Below, piece by piece: positions 33,128 through 41,656 of a stretch of 64,000 nt of DNA. The stretch comes from Tessaracoccus sp. (GTDB taxonomy: Bacteria; Actinomycetota; Actinomycetes; Propionibacteriales; Propionibacteriaceae): the NCBI RefSeq assembly GCF_016714275.1, contig NZ_JADJNP010000001.1:1302001-1366000 (forward strand), given 5' to 3'. Position numbers and translations under genes: made by a program. The stretch's first letter is position 1; each line of letters starts with the position of its first letter. The notes beneath the pieces were generated by a model, which was not told the DNA's origin, searched no databases, and saw only the letters and a program-made list of their open reading frames with translations.

Positions 33128-33781
33128 TCAGTCCTGGCGGGAGGTGTTGGTCAGCTCGTCGGTGCTGGCGATCGCGTTGACCGCCGCAACCGTCATCGCG
33201 CTGCCGCCTCGGCGGCCGCGGACCACCAGGTAGTCGAGGCCGAACGGGTTGGCGACCAGCGCGTCCTTCGACTCCGCCGCGCCGACGAAGCCGACCGGGA
33301 TGCCGATCACCGCAGCGGGCTTGACCCCCGTGTCCCCCACCAGTTCCAGCAGCCGGAACAGCGCTGTGGGTGCATTTCCGACCGCGACGACGGCGCCCTC
33401 CAGACGCGGCAGCCAGAGATCGACGGCGGCCATGGTCTTGGTGATTCCCTTCGCCGCCGCGACCTCGGCCAACGACGGGTCTTTGATGTGGCACACCACG
33501 TCGTTGTCCCGGGGCAGCCGCGAGCGGATGATGCCGGTGGCTACCATTGAGGAGTCGCAGAAGATCGGCGCCCCCGCCCGGAGCGCGGCGTTGGCCGCCG
33601 CGACGACGCCCGGGGTGAAGGCCACGTCGTCGGCGATGTCGGTTGCCCCCGCGGCATGCACCATGCGCACGACGGCGCGGCTCACGTCGGCGGGAAAGCG
33701 AGCCAGGTTGGTCTCCGCGCGGATGATCCGGAACGACTCCTCGTAGATCTCCTCGCCGGTCTTGAGATAGGCGACCATCAC
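33128..33781 (-). CDS. cbiC: cobalt-precorrin-8 methylmutase
   Basis: CbiC (CobH in the aerobic pathway) moves the C11 methyl group to C12 to form cobyrinic acid. The 217-residue protein has the catalytic histidine in RMVHAAGATDIADDVAF and the family segments IFCDSSMVATGI and IGIPVGFVGAAESKDAL. Its ATG overlaps the cbiX stop (ATGA). It is the last gene of the leftward operon cbiL-cbiF-cbiEGH-cbiX-cbiC, all joined by 4-nt overlaps. Confidence 0.95.
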   Translation of the reverse strand: MMVAYLKTGEEIYEESFRIIRAETNLARFPADVSRAVVRMVHAAGATDIADDVAFTPGVVAAANAALRAGAPIFCDSSMVATGIIRSRLPRDNDVVCHIKDPSLAEVAAAKGITKTMAAVDLWLPRLEGAVVAVGNAPTALFRLLELVGDTGVKPAAVIGIPVGFVGAAESKDALVANPFGLDYLVVRGRRGGSAMTVAAVNAIASTDELTNTSRQD

Positions 33782-35004
33782 CCCTCCTGCGCGAGGGCCG
33801 AGCGGACGGAGGCGAGCAGCGCGTCGCGGACGCCGCGCGAACGCACGGGGTTCCTGGTGCCGAGCACGCCGACGGTGACGCCGTCGGCGTTCATGGTGGT
33901 CGCAGTCCAGGCCGTTCCGCCGGTAGCGTCGTCGGCGCGCACGCAGAACGTGCGGCTCGCCTCCGCCTCGGCGGCCACGCGGGCGTTCACCTCGGGGCTA
34001 TCGGTCTGCGCCAGGACGTACCAGGCGCCGTCGAGGTCGCCCGCAGCGTACTCCCGGCGCTCCCAGGCGATGCGGCCGTCGGCGGCCAACTCCTCCAGTC
34101 CGGGCGTCGCCGTCGGGGAGATCAGCGTCACGTCGGCGCCGGCCTCACACAGCCGGGGAACGCGCCGTGTCGACACCGACCCACCCCCGACGACCACCAC
34201 GCGCCGACCCTTCAACCGCAAACCGCTGAGATAGGCCGGGGATCCGACCCCGGGCGCGTCCACGAGCGCCTCGCGATACCGGCCGACGACGACCGCCGCG
34301 AGCTCGTCGCAGTCTCCGATCGGCTCGGCGAGCCGGACCTCGGCATCAGGGTGGGCAGCGGCCCAGTCCGCCGCCTGCTCGAAGGTCCAGGTGCGCAGCC
34401 GGCCGGGAAAGAGCCAGTGACCCATGACAAGAAGCTGCCGCCCGCCCGCCGCGTAGGCGCGGTCCAGCGCCTCGGGCAGCGACGGGCGCGTCACCTGGAT
34501 GAAGCCGGGCACGACGTCGCCCCAGCCGTCCTCCTCCAGATACATGCGGGCAAGACGGACATGGTCGGCGTTGGCGTCAGCCACCAGCGCCCCGCGGCCG
34601 ACCAATACCAGCGTGGTCTCCGCGCGGTCCCACTCCCCCAGGGCGACGGCGACGCGCTGGCGGACCGCGTCCATGAGTCGAGGATCCGGGCCGAGGTGGG
34701 CCGCGTAGTCGACCTGCGCTCCCGGGACGGCCGCCAGCGCCTCCGAGATGAACTCGGGGATGTCGACGCGGACGTGTCCGCCGGTGCCCAGCATCAGCGG
34801 CACGACGACCGCGCGCGGCTCCGGCTGGTCCCGCAGCACGTCGACCAGCGCATCGGGGATCGATGGCCCGCTCAGCTCGACGAAGCCCAGCGCGACGCGC
34901 CGGTCCGACAGCAGCTCCTGCACCCGGTCGGCGAGGGCGCGGCACACGGCCTCGCCCTCGGCGTCGCGGGTGCCGTGGGCGGCGATCACGAGCGGCGTGG
35001 TCAT
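33778..35004 (-). CDS. cbiX: fused sirohydrochlorin cobaltochelatase and precorrin-2 dehydrogenase-like protein
   Basis: This is a 408-residue fusion. Residues about 1-245 are a CbiX/SirB-type chelatase: LVIAAHGTRDAEGEAV carries the first metal-binding His and VMGHWLFPGRL a second. It inserts cobalt into sirohydrochlorin, the step that defines the anaerobic pathway. Residues about 265-408 are a Met8/CysG-like NAD-binding domain (LKGRRVVVVGGGSVSTRRV) that oxidises precorrin-2 to sirohydrochlorin. The two successive steps after CobA are thus on one chain. The ATG at 35004 overlaps the cbiEGH stop; the open frame extends much further upstream but is antisense noise. Confidence 0.92.
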   Translation of the reverse strand: MTTPLVIAAHGTRDAEGEAVCRALADRVQELLSDRRVALGFVELSGPSIPDALVDVLRDQPEPRAVVVPLMLGTGGHVRVDIPEFISEALAAVPGAQVDYAAHLGPDPRLMDAVRQRVAVALGEWDRAETTLVLVGRGALVADANADHVRLARMYLEEDGWGDVVPGFIQVTRPSLPEALDRAYAAGGRQLLVMGHWLFPGRLRTWTFEQAADWAAAHPDAEVRLAEPIGDCDELAAVVVGRYREALVDAPGVGSPAYLSGLRLKGRRVVVVGGGSVSTRRVPRLCEAGADVTLISPTATPGLEELAADGRIAWERREYAAGDLDGAWYVLAQTDSPEVNARVAAEAEASRTFCVRADDATGGTAWTATTMNADGVTVGVLGTRNPVRSRGVRDALLASVRSALAQEG

Positions 35005-37373
35005 GCGGTGTGCTCCTCGGTGTCGGTTGGCATCCATTTGTAGTCGCGCGGGGTCACGATCATCGTGGTTCCCCCGCCGGTGGTGACGAACTTCGTCGTC
35101 GACGAGCCCACCACCACGAGCGAGTTCATGTCCACCCACTCGGGCCGGAACTCCGACAGCGTGCTCGTGATCACCTTCTGCCGCTTGCGGCAGGCCTGCT
35201 GCACCACGGCGACGGGCGTGTCGGGCGCGCGCTTCGCGCCGAGGATCTCCAGGGCGCGCGGCAGGTGCTTCAGCCGGGTGCGGCTGCGCGGGTTGTACAG
35301 CGCGACGACGAAGTCGCCGTCCGCAGCAGCGAAGAGGCGCTTCTCGATGTTCTCCCAGCTGGTGTGCAGGTCGGAGAGCGAGAGGGTCACGTGGTCGTGG
35401 CCGAGCGGCGCACCGAGGATTGCGGAGACGGCGAGGCTGGCGGTGACCCCGGGAACGATGTCGACGTCGATGCCGTCGGTGCCCTGCTCGAGGACGGGGC
35501 TGGCCATCGCGTAGATGGCGGGGTCGCCGCCGCAGACCAGGGCGACGTTCTCGCCGTCGCGTGCCGCGTCGATCGCGGCGGCCGTGCGCATCTCCTCGGT
35601 GCCCATCTTGGACGCCAGCACGCGGGTGCCGGGGCGGATCAGGTCGCGGATCTGCTTCACATAGGGCCCGTACCCGACGATGAAGGTGGCCTGGCGGAGT
35701 CGCTCGACGGCGCGGGGGGTGAGCAGGTCGCGGGAGCCGGGCCCCAGGCCGACCACGCTGAGCCTGCCCCGCACGGGGATCCGTCCGACGGCGCACGTCG
35801 CGTCGGAGTTGCGCTGCTTCGGCACGAGCAGCTCGGCACCCTGCGCGAGCACCGACGCCTCGGCGACCGACGGCGTGCCGACATGCCCCTGCACCAGCGC
35901 GCTGGGCGTGGGCACGTCCTGCTCGGCCAGCGTCTCCGGCGTGAAGTCGAGCAGCGGCACGCCCAGCTGCTTCACCAGCTGCAGCAGGCCGATCTCGCCC
36001 GCCTTGAGGTCGACGGTGGTGATGGCCGCCACGGACTCCAGGGCCAGGTCGTGGGCGGCCAGCGTCTCGGTGAGCAGCGCGCGCAGTGTCTCGACGGGGG
36101 TGCCGCGGTTGCAGCCCATGCCGACGACGAGGCTCTTGGGGTGCAGCACCACCGTCGGCAGCTCCGACGGCGACACGCTCACCCGGTCGGTGACGACGAT
36201 CCTCGCCCTCGCGTCCCCCGCATCCACCGCCACGTTGGCGGGCAGCGGGGGCAGCGGCCAGGGGTGGGCCTTCTCGACCCGAACGGGGGCGCCGTCGATC
36301 AGCGCGCGAGTGACGCCCGCGACGTCGCCCGAGTAGGCCCAGCCGAGGGTGTCGAGCGCCGGGAGGTCGAGCGCGTCGGTGGCGGTGGTGAGGACGGGGG
36401 TGCTGCCTAGTCCCTCGGCGATCCGGCGGGCGAGGTCGTTGGCACCGCCCACGTGGCCGCCGACGAGCGGCACGGCGAACCGGCCCGCCTCGTCGATGAC
36501 GACGACGCCGGGGTCGGTCTTCTTGTCGCGCAGCAGCGGCGCGACGAGCCGCGTCGTGGCGCCGAGCGCGAGGTGGCTGACGATCAGGTCGCACTCGGCC
36601 CAAGCCCTGGGCAGCAGCTCGGAGGCGGTCCCGTCGTAGCGGATCGAGGCCACGCCGAGCACGCCGTCGATCTGGTCGGCGTGCCGGCGCGCCGCGGGCG
36701 AGTTGGTGAGCTGGCCGACGACCGGCTCGTCATCCTCCGTCCGCGCGAAGGACGCGCCCGAGATCAGCGCGCGGGTGTCGGGCGTGCCGTCGAGGATCAG
36801 GACGACGTTGGGCTCGGCGACGTCGTCGAGGGCCGTGGCCTCGCGGGCGGTCAGCACGCGCACGCGCTCGTCCGCCTCGCCGAGCCGCTCGGCGAGGACG
36901 AATGTGCGGCCGAGGTGGCCGACGGCGGCGGCGAGCTCGCCGATGCCCGCGCCCTGCGAGGTGAGCACGGCCACCTTCGGGTGCCACTTCGCGGCGGCGA
37001 CGGCCTCGTCGACGGGCTTGCCGTGCGCGGAGACCACCAGCGCGTCGTCCCAGGGCAGCGCGACGGCGGCGAAGGCGGCGGCGACCGAGCTGACCGCGGG
37101 GCGGACCCGGACCTGGTGCCCGGCCATGCGGATGCGTCGCACGATGCCGTGGAAGCCGGGGTCGCCGCTGGCGACCACCAACGCGTCCTGGTCGGGCCGC
37201 AGCGCGCCGAGGCGCTCCAGCGCCGGCGTCAGCGCGCCGAGCACCACCTGGCGCTCGGGGCCCACGCCCAGATCGGCGAGGTGGCGCCGCCCGCCGACGA
37301 CGAGGGCGGCGGCCTCCGCGAGGGCGCGGGTGTCGTCGGAGAGCTCTCCGAGGTAGCCGTGAACGTGGATCAT
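35001..37373 (-). CDS. cbiEGH: CbiE-CbiG-CbiH triple fusion
   Basis: This is a 790-residue, three-domain corrin enzyme. Residues about 1-200 are CbiE (C5-methyltransferase, VVASGDPGFHGIVRRI). Residues about 215-540 are CbiG (cobalt-precorrin-5A hydrolase: VGGHVGGANDLARRIAEGLG, then VVGMGCNRGTPVETLRA). Residues about 545-790 are CbiH (C17-methyltransferase and ring contraction: LSVVGLGPGSRDLLTPRAVE, VALVCGGDPAIYAMASPV, FVVALYNPRSRTR). The same fusion is described in Propionibacterium freudenreichii, which supports the family-level placement. Start ATG 37373 overlaps the cbiF stop (ATGA). The open frame beyond it is antisense to cbiF. CbiT, the partner of CbiE, is encoded separately at 29095. 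Confidence 0.94.
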   Translation of the reverse strand: MIHVHGYLGELSDDTRALAEAAALVVGGRRHLADLGVGPERQVVLGALTPALERLGALRPDQDALVVASGDPGFHGIVRRIRMAGHQVRVRPAVSSVAAAFAAVALPWDDALVVSAHGKPVDEAVAAAKWHPKVAVLTSQGAGIGELAAAVGHLGRTFVLAERLGEADERVRVLTAREATALDDVAEPNVVLILDGTPDTRALISGASFARTEDDEPVVGQLTNSPAARRHADQIDGVLGVASIRYDGTASELLPRAWAECDLIVSHLALGATTRLVAPLLRDKKTDPGVVVIDEAGRFAVPLVGGHVGGANDLARRIAEGLGSTPVLTTATDALDLPALDTLGWAYSGDVAGVTRALIDGAPVRVEKAHPWPLPPLPANVAVDAGDARARIVVTDRVSVSPSELPTVVLHPKSLVVGMGCNRGTPVETLRALLTETLAAHDLALESVAAITTVDLKAGEIGLLQLVKQLGVPLLDFTPETLAEQDVPTPSALVQGHVGTPSVAEASVLAQGAELLVPKQRNSDATCAVGRIPVRGRLSVVGLGPGSRDLLTPRAVERLRQATFIVGYGPYVKQIRDLIRPGTRVLASKMGTEEMRTAAAIDAARDGENVALVCGGDPAIYAMASPVLEQGTDGIDVDIVPGVTASLAVSAILGAPLGHDHVTLSLSDLHTSWENIEKRLFAAADGDFVVALYNPRSRTRLKHLPRALEILGAKRAPDTPVAVVQQACRKRQKVITSTLSEFRPEWVDMNSLVVVGSSTTKFVTTGGGTTMIVTPRDYKWMPTDTEEHTA

Positions 37374-38206
37374 ACGGTGTGCTCCTGGGTGTGGACCGCG
37401 CCGGCCCCGTGGGCGCGCAGGTCGCGTTGGGCGCCCGCCTCGGCGGCGCGGTATTCGTGTCGGAATCCGGGGTGATAGAGGTGGCTGCGGGTGCCGCTGT
37501 GGCCCTCGGCGAGCGCGGGGCCGACCATCACGATGGTGTGCTTCCACAGCTTGTGTTCGCGCATGGTGGCCGACAGCTCGTCGAGGCGGCAGCGCATCAT
37601 CATCTCGTCGGGCCAGGTCACCCGGTAGCCGACGATGCACGGCGTCTCGGGCGGGTACCCGCCGGCCAGCAGCTCGTCCTGGAGCTGCTTGTTGCGCGCG
37701 GCGGAGAGGTACAGCGCCATCGTCGCGCCGTGGGCCGCGAAACCGCGGACGGTCTCGCGCGGGGGCATGGGCGTGCGCCCGCCCTCGAGCCTGGTGAGGA
37801 TGAACGACTGGCAGACCTCGGGGATGGTGATCTCCGCGTTCATCCGCGCGGCGGTGGCGGAGTAGGCGGAGACGCCGGGGACGGTCTCGTAGTCGAGGCC
37901 CAGCTGGCGGCACTGCTCGTACTGCTCCCCCGTCGCGCCGTAGATCGACGGGTCTCCGGTGTGCACGCGGGCGACCAGCAGCCCCTCCTCGGCCGCGCGC
38001 CGGTAGTGCGCCTCCGTGTCCTCGAGCGCCTCGGCCGCGGAGTCGACGATCACCGCACCCGGCTTGGTGCCCGCCACGATCCCGGGGTGGACGAGCGACG
38101 ACGCCCAGATGACGATGTCGGCCTCGGCGATCACGCGCGCCCCGCGCACGGTGATGAGGTCGTCGGCCCCGGGCCCGGCGCCGACGAAGACGACCTTCCC
38201 CTTCAC
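37370..38206 (-). CDS. cbiF: cobalt-precorrin-4 C11-methyltransferase
   Basis: CbiF (CobM) methylates C11. The 278-residue protein starts with the tetrapyrrole-methylase fold KVVFVGAGPGADDLITVRGA and has VARVHTGDPSIYGATGEQ and YETVPGVSAYSATAARMN. The family domain ends near residue 250; the last 25 residues (ending GAVHTQEHTV) are an extra tail. The GTG at 38206 overlaps the cbiL stop by 4 nt. Confidence 0.94.
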   Translation of the reverse strand: MKGKVVFVGAGPGADDLITVRGARVIAEADIVIWASSLVHPGIVAGTKPGAVIVDSAAEALEDTEAHYRRAAEEGLLVARVHTGDPSIYGATGEQYEQCRQLGLDYETVPGVSAYSATAARMNAEITIPEVCQSFILTRLEGGRTPMPPRETVRGFAAHGATMALYLSAARNKQLQDELLAGGYPPETPCIVGYRVTWPDEMMMRCRLDELSATMREHKLWKHTIVMVGPALAEGHSGTRSHLYHPGFRHEYRAAEAGAQRDLRAHGAGAVHTQEHTV

Positions 38207-38940
38207 AACCGCCCCCCGGTATCCCCGCGGCGCGCGGGCGCGAGCACGGTGCTGAAATACGGCGCGGCGGCGTCCTCGACGTCGCTCAACCGATGCAGCT
38301 CTTGGCGTTCGAGCCCGATGTTGACGCCGAGCACGGCGTCGCGGCCCTTGCCGCGGATGGTCGCCGCGACCTCGGGAAGTCGCCGTCCGCCCTTGTAGGC
38401 GACGACGGTGTCGACGGCGTCCAGCAGCTCGCCGAGCTTCTCCAAGCCGGCGGTCACGGGAACCAGTGCGAGCGTCTCGGTGCCCTCGACAAGCGGCGTG
38501 CGGCTCTCAGCGGCCAGCGCCTGCATCGCGGTGACACCCGGCACCACCTGGATCTCGACCTCCGGCAGCAGTTCGACGACGTGCGCGGCGAGGTAGGAGA
38601 AGGTGGAGTAGACGCTGGGGTCGCCCACCGTCGCGAACACGACGACCTCCGCGCCGTCGCGGAAGGCGCCGACGGCCGCATCGGCGGAGGCCTGCCATGA
38701 TGCCTTGCGCTTCTCGCTGATACCGCGCTTGCAGGCCATGGAGAACGGGATCCGTACGATCCGCGCCTCCGGGCAGTTGGCCGTCACGATCTGCTCGGCC
38801 CGCCCGGGGCCGTCGCCGGACTCCTCCGTTGCGGGCACGAGGACAGCGTCCGCGGCCGACAGCAGCCGCACCGCCTTGACGGTGATGAGTTCGGGATCGC
38901 CGGGGCCTACGCCTACGCCGACGAGAAGGGGATGCGCCAC
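38203..38940 (-). CDS. cbiL: cobalt-precorrin-2 C20-methyltransferase
   Basis: CbiL (CobI) is the first methylase after cobalt insertion. The 245-residue protein has LLVGVGVGPGDPELITVKAV, FSMACKRGISEKRKASW and VVFATVGDPSVYSTFSYLA, all typical of C20-methylases. It heads the five-gene operon cbiL-cbiF-cbiEGH-cbiX-cbiC. The ATG at 38940 lies just downstream of a cobalamin riboswitch. Confidence 0.95.
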   Translation of the reverse strand: MAHPLLVGVGVGPGDPELITVKAVRLLSAADAVLVPATEESGDGPGRAEQIVTANCPEARIVRIPFSMACKRGISEKRKASWQASADAAVGAFRDGAEVVVFATVGDPSVYSTFSYLAAHVVELLPEVEIQVVPGVTAMQALAAESRTPLVEGTETLALVPVTAGLEKLGELLDAVDTVVAYKGGRRLPEVAATIRGKGRDAVLGVNIGLERQELHRLSDVEDAAAPYFSTVLAPARRGDTGGRL

Positions 38941-38964
38941 TGGGCCTGCCTTTCTGGGTGTCCT

Positions 38965-39120
38965 CGCCCATGGAAACGACTCGCACGAGACGAGTTCCTG
39001 ACTCCCCCGGGCGGGGTAACAGTGGCGGGACCGTGCCGGACTCTCACCGGCTTCCTCGCACCCTCGTGCGCGGCCCAGTCTGGCAGGCGACGCCTCAGCC
39101 TCGCGCCCCGGGGTCGCCTA
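38965..39120 (-). promoter_or_regulatory. cobalamin riboswitch before cbiL
   Basis: Leftward, the leader holds GCGAGGAAGCCGGTGAGAGT, then CCGGCACGGTCCCGCCACTG and, after TTACCCCGCCC, GAGTCAGGAACTCG. These match the conserved GGAA...GGTG...TCC, CCCGCCACTG and closing elements. It should repress the corrin-ring operon at high B12. Its 5' edge nearly touches the hipA stop at 39127. Ends are approximate. Confidence 0.94.
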
Positions 39121-39126
39121 ACCGGG

Positions 39127-40380
39127 CTACTCGACGGCCTGCAGCGCTTGACGGCAGGAGCGCGCGACGGCGTCCACGTATCGCGGCCTGAGCTCATCCG
39201 TAGCAGCGACGCCAGTCAGTTCTGCGAACGCGTCCGCGAGCGCATCGGGGAGCCGCGTCGCTTGGCGCTTGATCGTGTCGATGCCCCAGTCCGCATCGAT
39301 CGAGTTGGCCGCGAAGAACCGCTGCCACTGGGCCAACCCGACCATTCCGAAGGTGTGCTCGCCGCCTATTGCGATCGCTATGGTGCGCAAGGTCATGATT
39401 CCGCTGTCCGCGATGTCGTACGGAAGCGAGCTCGCGACATCGTAGAGCGGTGCCAGCGCCGCTTGTCCCCCTTCAAGAAGGACCGAGTAGTTGCGAGCGT
39501 GCCCATCCGGCGAACCCAACAAATAGGTGCCGATGAGAGCTTCGACGAACCGCAGCTTGCTGCGCTTCCCGGCGCGGTCGCCGAGAAGGTCGAGGATCTG
39601 CGTGGCGGTCGGTCCGCCGTCTCGCTCGTAAATGGTCTGGTTCCCGAGCGCCTGGCAGAGGTCCTCCGCGTGGCGTCGAACAACCGTAGGGCCTTGCCTA
39701 CCGCGGTCGAACCGCTCCACGACGATCGCCGGCTCCCCGTCGAACTCCACATACCGCGAGGGCGCCACCGGAATGCCGAGGCCGCGCAATGCAATCAGCG
39801 AGACGTGCTCGTTGAGCGCCTGATGCTTCGCGTGATGCACGCCCGGCTTGACGATATGCGTCGACGGGGCGGCGCCGCGCGGGTCATACCACTGTCCGTC
39901 GATGCCTCGGGCAAGTGTGAACTTCGACTGCCCACCGCCCAGACTCCAGCGCTCGTCGGCAACCTGCCACGCGGCGTCATCGCGACGGAGCAGTGCAAGG
40001 CGGGCGCCGATCCACGCCTCGTCCACGGGAACGAGCAGGCCGTCGTGTCTCACCTCGTCGGTTCGATCCACCTCGCAGACCTGCACAGCACCCGGACAAT
40101 CGAGACCGATGATCGACAGGACCGCCAGCGGGTTCGAAGCCTTCACCTCGCCGCGGGCCGCCACCCGTGCCCGAACCCTCGGATCACCCGGCAGGAGGCC
40201 CTCGACCCAGGACCGAGTGACTCGATGGCCGAAAGGCGCTCCACGAAGCGGCATGGACAACGACAGCGGCGTCGGATCCTGCTGCGCGAGATAGTCCTCG
40301 TCATAGGCAAAACTGAGTCCGGCGGATTGGGACAGCGTGCCCACCCGCGTTCCCGAGAGGAACACCGCCAGGTCCTTCAT
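39127..40380 (-). CDS. hipA: HipA-type serine/threonine kinase toxin
   Basis: This 417-residue protein is a HipA-family kinase; in Escherichia coli HipA phosphorylates glutamyl-tRNA synthetase and causes persistence. ATP-loop-like sequence WSLGGGQSKFTLAR is near residue 150. The catalytic loop is GSPDGHARNYSVLL and the metal-binding part is LAPLYDVASSLPYD. The N-terminal subdomain (FLSGTRVGTLSQ, then SLSMPL) matches HipA. It overlaps hipB by 4 nt. Composition is slightly less GC-rich than the corrinoid genes, consistent with separate acquisition. Confidence 0.92.
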   Translation of the reverse strand: MKDLAVFLSGTRVGTLSQSAGLSFAYDEDYLAQQDPTPLSLSMPLRGAPFGHRVTRSWVEGLLPGDPRVRARVAARGEVKASNPLAVLSIIGLDCPGAVQVCEVDRTDEVRHDGLLVPVDEAWIGARLALLRRDDAAWQVADERWSLGGGQSKFTLARGIDGQWYDPRGAAPSTHIVKPGVHHAKHQALNEHVSLIALRGLGIPVAPSRYVEFDGEPAIVVERFDRGRQGPTVVRRHAEDLCQALGNQTIYERDGGPTATQILDLLGDRAGKRSKLRFVEALIGTYLLGSPDGHARNYSVLLEGGQAALAPLYDVASSLPYDIADSGIMTLRTIAIAIGGEHTFGMVGLAQWQRFFAANSIDADWGIDTIKRQATRLPDALADAFAELTGVAATDELRPRYVDAVARSCRQALQAVE

Positions 40381-40640
40381 AGATAAAGCGATTCGACGAG
40401 GTCATCGAGGCTGTTGCGTTCCGGCATGGTCACCGGAACGATCTCGATCCGCAGGCCCAGGGCCGCCATCGTGTGGAGCACCTTGCCTAGCTGAGCGTTG
40501 CTGTGGCCGCGCTCGAGGTCGATGAGCCAACGTCGAGAGACCGCTGCCTTGTGGGCCGCCTCTTCCTGGGTGAGACCGGCGCGCTGCCGCGCCTCGCGCA
40601 CGGCCGCTCCCAAATCGGCTGCCGTTCCTGCCGACGCCAT
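40377..40640 (-). CDS. hipB: HipB-type helix-turn-helix antitoxin
   Basis: This is an 87-residue Xre/Cro-type HTH protein: REARQRAGLTQEEAAHKAAV then SRRWLIDLERG. It is the expected partner of the HipA toxin and would repress the hipBA promoter through the inverted repeat upstream. I chose ATG 40640 because GGAGG lies at the right distance; a GTG at 40646 lies within that site. The C-terminal tail (ERNSLDDLVESLYL) is of the kind that holds HipA. Confidence 0.92.
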   Translation of the reverse strand: MASAGTAADLGAAVREARQRAGLTQEEAAHKAAVSRRWLIDLERGHSNAQLGKVLHTMAALGLRIEIVPVTMPERNSLDDLVESLYL

Positions 40641-40654
40641 GAGCACCTCCTGTC

Positions 40655-40690
40655 ACCGATCCTTCACATTAACCTATGTGCAGGATCGGT
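40655..40690. promoter_or_regulatory. inverted repeat, probable HipB operator
   Basis: The arms ACCGATCCTTCACA (40655-40668) and TGTGCAGGATCGGT (40677-40690) are reverse complements with one mismatch around an 8-bp AT-rich centre. It lies 15 bp upstream of the hipB start, where a HipB autoregulatory site is expected. Confidence 0.8.
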
Positions 40691-40730
40691 AACAACCCCC
40701 TGCTGCTCCTCTGCGGTTGCGCCTCTGCGG

Positions 40731-41315
40731 TCAGGACAACGCGATCGAGGGCGGGATCGCCCCGGCGGGCAGCGGCACCCGGGTGTCGCCCGCGGCCCGC
40801 AGCGTGTACGCCTCGTCGAAGTAGTCGAGCAGGACGCGGATCGCGGCGCGCGGGCGGCCCGCGTGGAAGTGGCTGATGGCCCTGTCCGTCCTGCTGTTGC
40901 CGAGGCGTCGCCGGATCCGCTGCGTCGCCGCGATCAGCTCCTCCGGGGGCGCGGTGCCGTAGGTGCCGGCGATCCGCTCCACCCGCTCGTCGAAGGGGCA
41001 GGTCAGCTCAACTGTTTGAGCCGACGCGATGGCCCCCCTGACCCGAGGGGGAAGCCACAGCGACCCGATGTGCGGCCCCTCGTCCTCCAACCACACGGGT
41101 CGGGAGGGGTTGCAGGCATCGAGCGCTGCGGCGATCAGGGCGTGGAACTCGGGCTCCGTCGGCTGCTCCTCGGAGATGCCCACCCGACCGAAGCTGGATC
41201 CGCGATGCCGCGCGAGCCCCTCGAGGTCGACGACCTGTTCGCCCGCGGCGGCGAGCCGCGCGAGCGTCTCGGTCTTCCCCGCTCCGGGCAGACCGGTCAG
41301 GACGATGAAATGCAT
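40731..41315 (-). CDS. stand-alone P-loop protein related to the tRNA 2-selenouridine synthase C-terminal half
   Basis: This 194-residue protein opens with a Walker A motif, FIVLTGLPGAGKTETLARL. It then has VVDLEGLARHRGSSFGRVG, QPTEPEFHALI and PVWLEDEGPHIGSLWLP. These segments match the P-loop domain of MnmH/SelU (tRNA 2-selenouridine synthase) as I know it. The N-terminal rhodanese domain with its catalytic cysteine is missing: the ATG at 41315 begins at the P-loop, and upstream sequence to 41465 shows no rhodanese features. It may bind nucleotide or RNA without selenium transfer, or pair with a separate rhodanese. No selenium genes are adjacent. Confidence 0.75.
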   Translation of the reverse strand: MHFIVLTGLPGAGKTETLARLAAAGEQVVDLEGLARHRGSSFGRVGISEEQPTEPEFHALIAAALDACNPSRPVWLEDEGPHIGSLWLPPRVRGAIASAQTVELTCPFDERVERIAGTYGTAPPEELIAATQRIRRRLGNSRTDRAISHFHAGRPRAAIRVLLDYFDEAYTLRAAGDTRVPLPAGAIPPSIALS

Positions 41316-41656
41316 GACGATCTCGTACACAGGTGACTCGACAAAGGTTAAGTGCCCCCTGAACGGTGAGCCGAGACGGAACCCTGCATCCGCAGCGAAG
41401 AACGCACGACGTCCGCCCAGGAGGACTCCCATCAGTTCAGAAATTCTTCTTGTTCCCCGCGACAAAGACGAGTGTGCTCAGCACTTCCAATGGTGTCCTC
41501 ATCGTCCGCCCGCACAACGCGCCTGTCAACCCCCTTTGCGGACGTTCTCCGGGCGCGGGCCATTGGTTCGACACGGGCGCTCGTTCCCCGCGGCCCGGCT
41601 CACGCAGCGGTGGTGGGGCTCAACCGGCGGTGGCCGGGGCAACCAGCGGTGGCGCG
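41316..41656. other. intergenic gap with one dispersed repeat
   Basis: These 341 bp lie between the SelU-like gene and the 3' end of the giant-gene operon. Positions 41316-41560 show no credible gene or motif. From 41561 to 41655 lies a copy of the dispersed repeat. I see no terminator with a T-run for the operon that ends at 41657. Confidence 0.5.
41561..41655. repeat. dispersed repeat copy abutting the giant-gene operon
   Basis: It begins CATTGGTTCGACACGGGCGC, contains CCGCGGCCCGGCTCACGCAG and then three short related CGGTGG units. It matches the element inside the CbiA-CobC gene and the one ending at 29045. It touches the last stop codon of the leftward operon, as the 29-bp array touches the permease stop at 16887. 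Confidence 0.8.
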
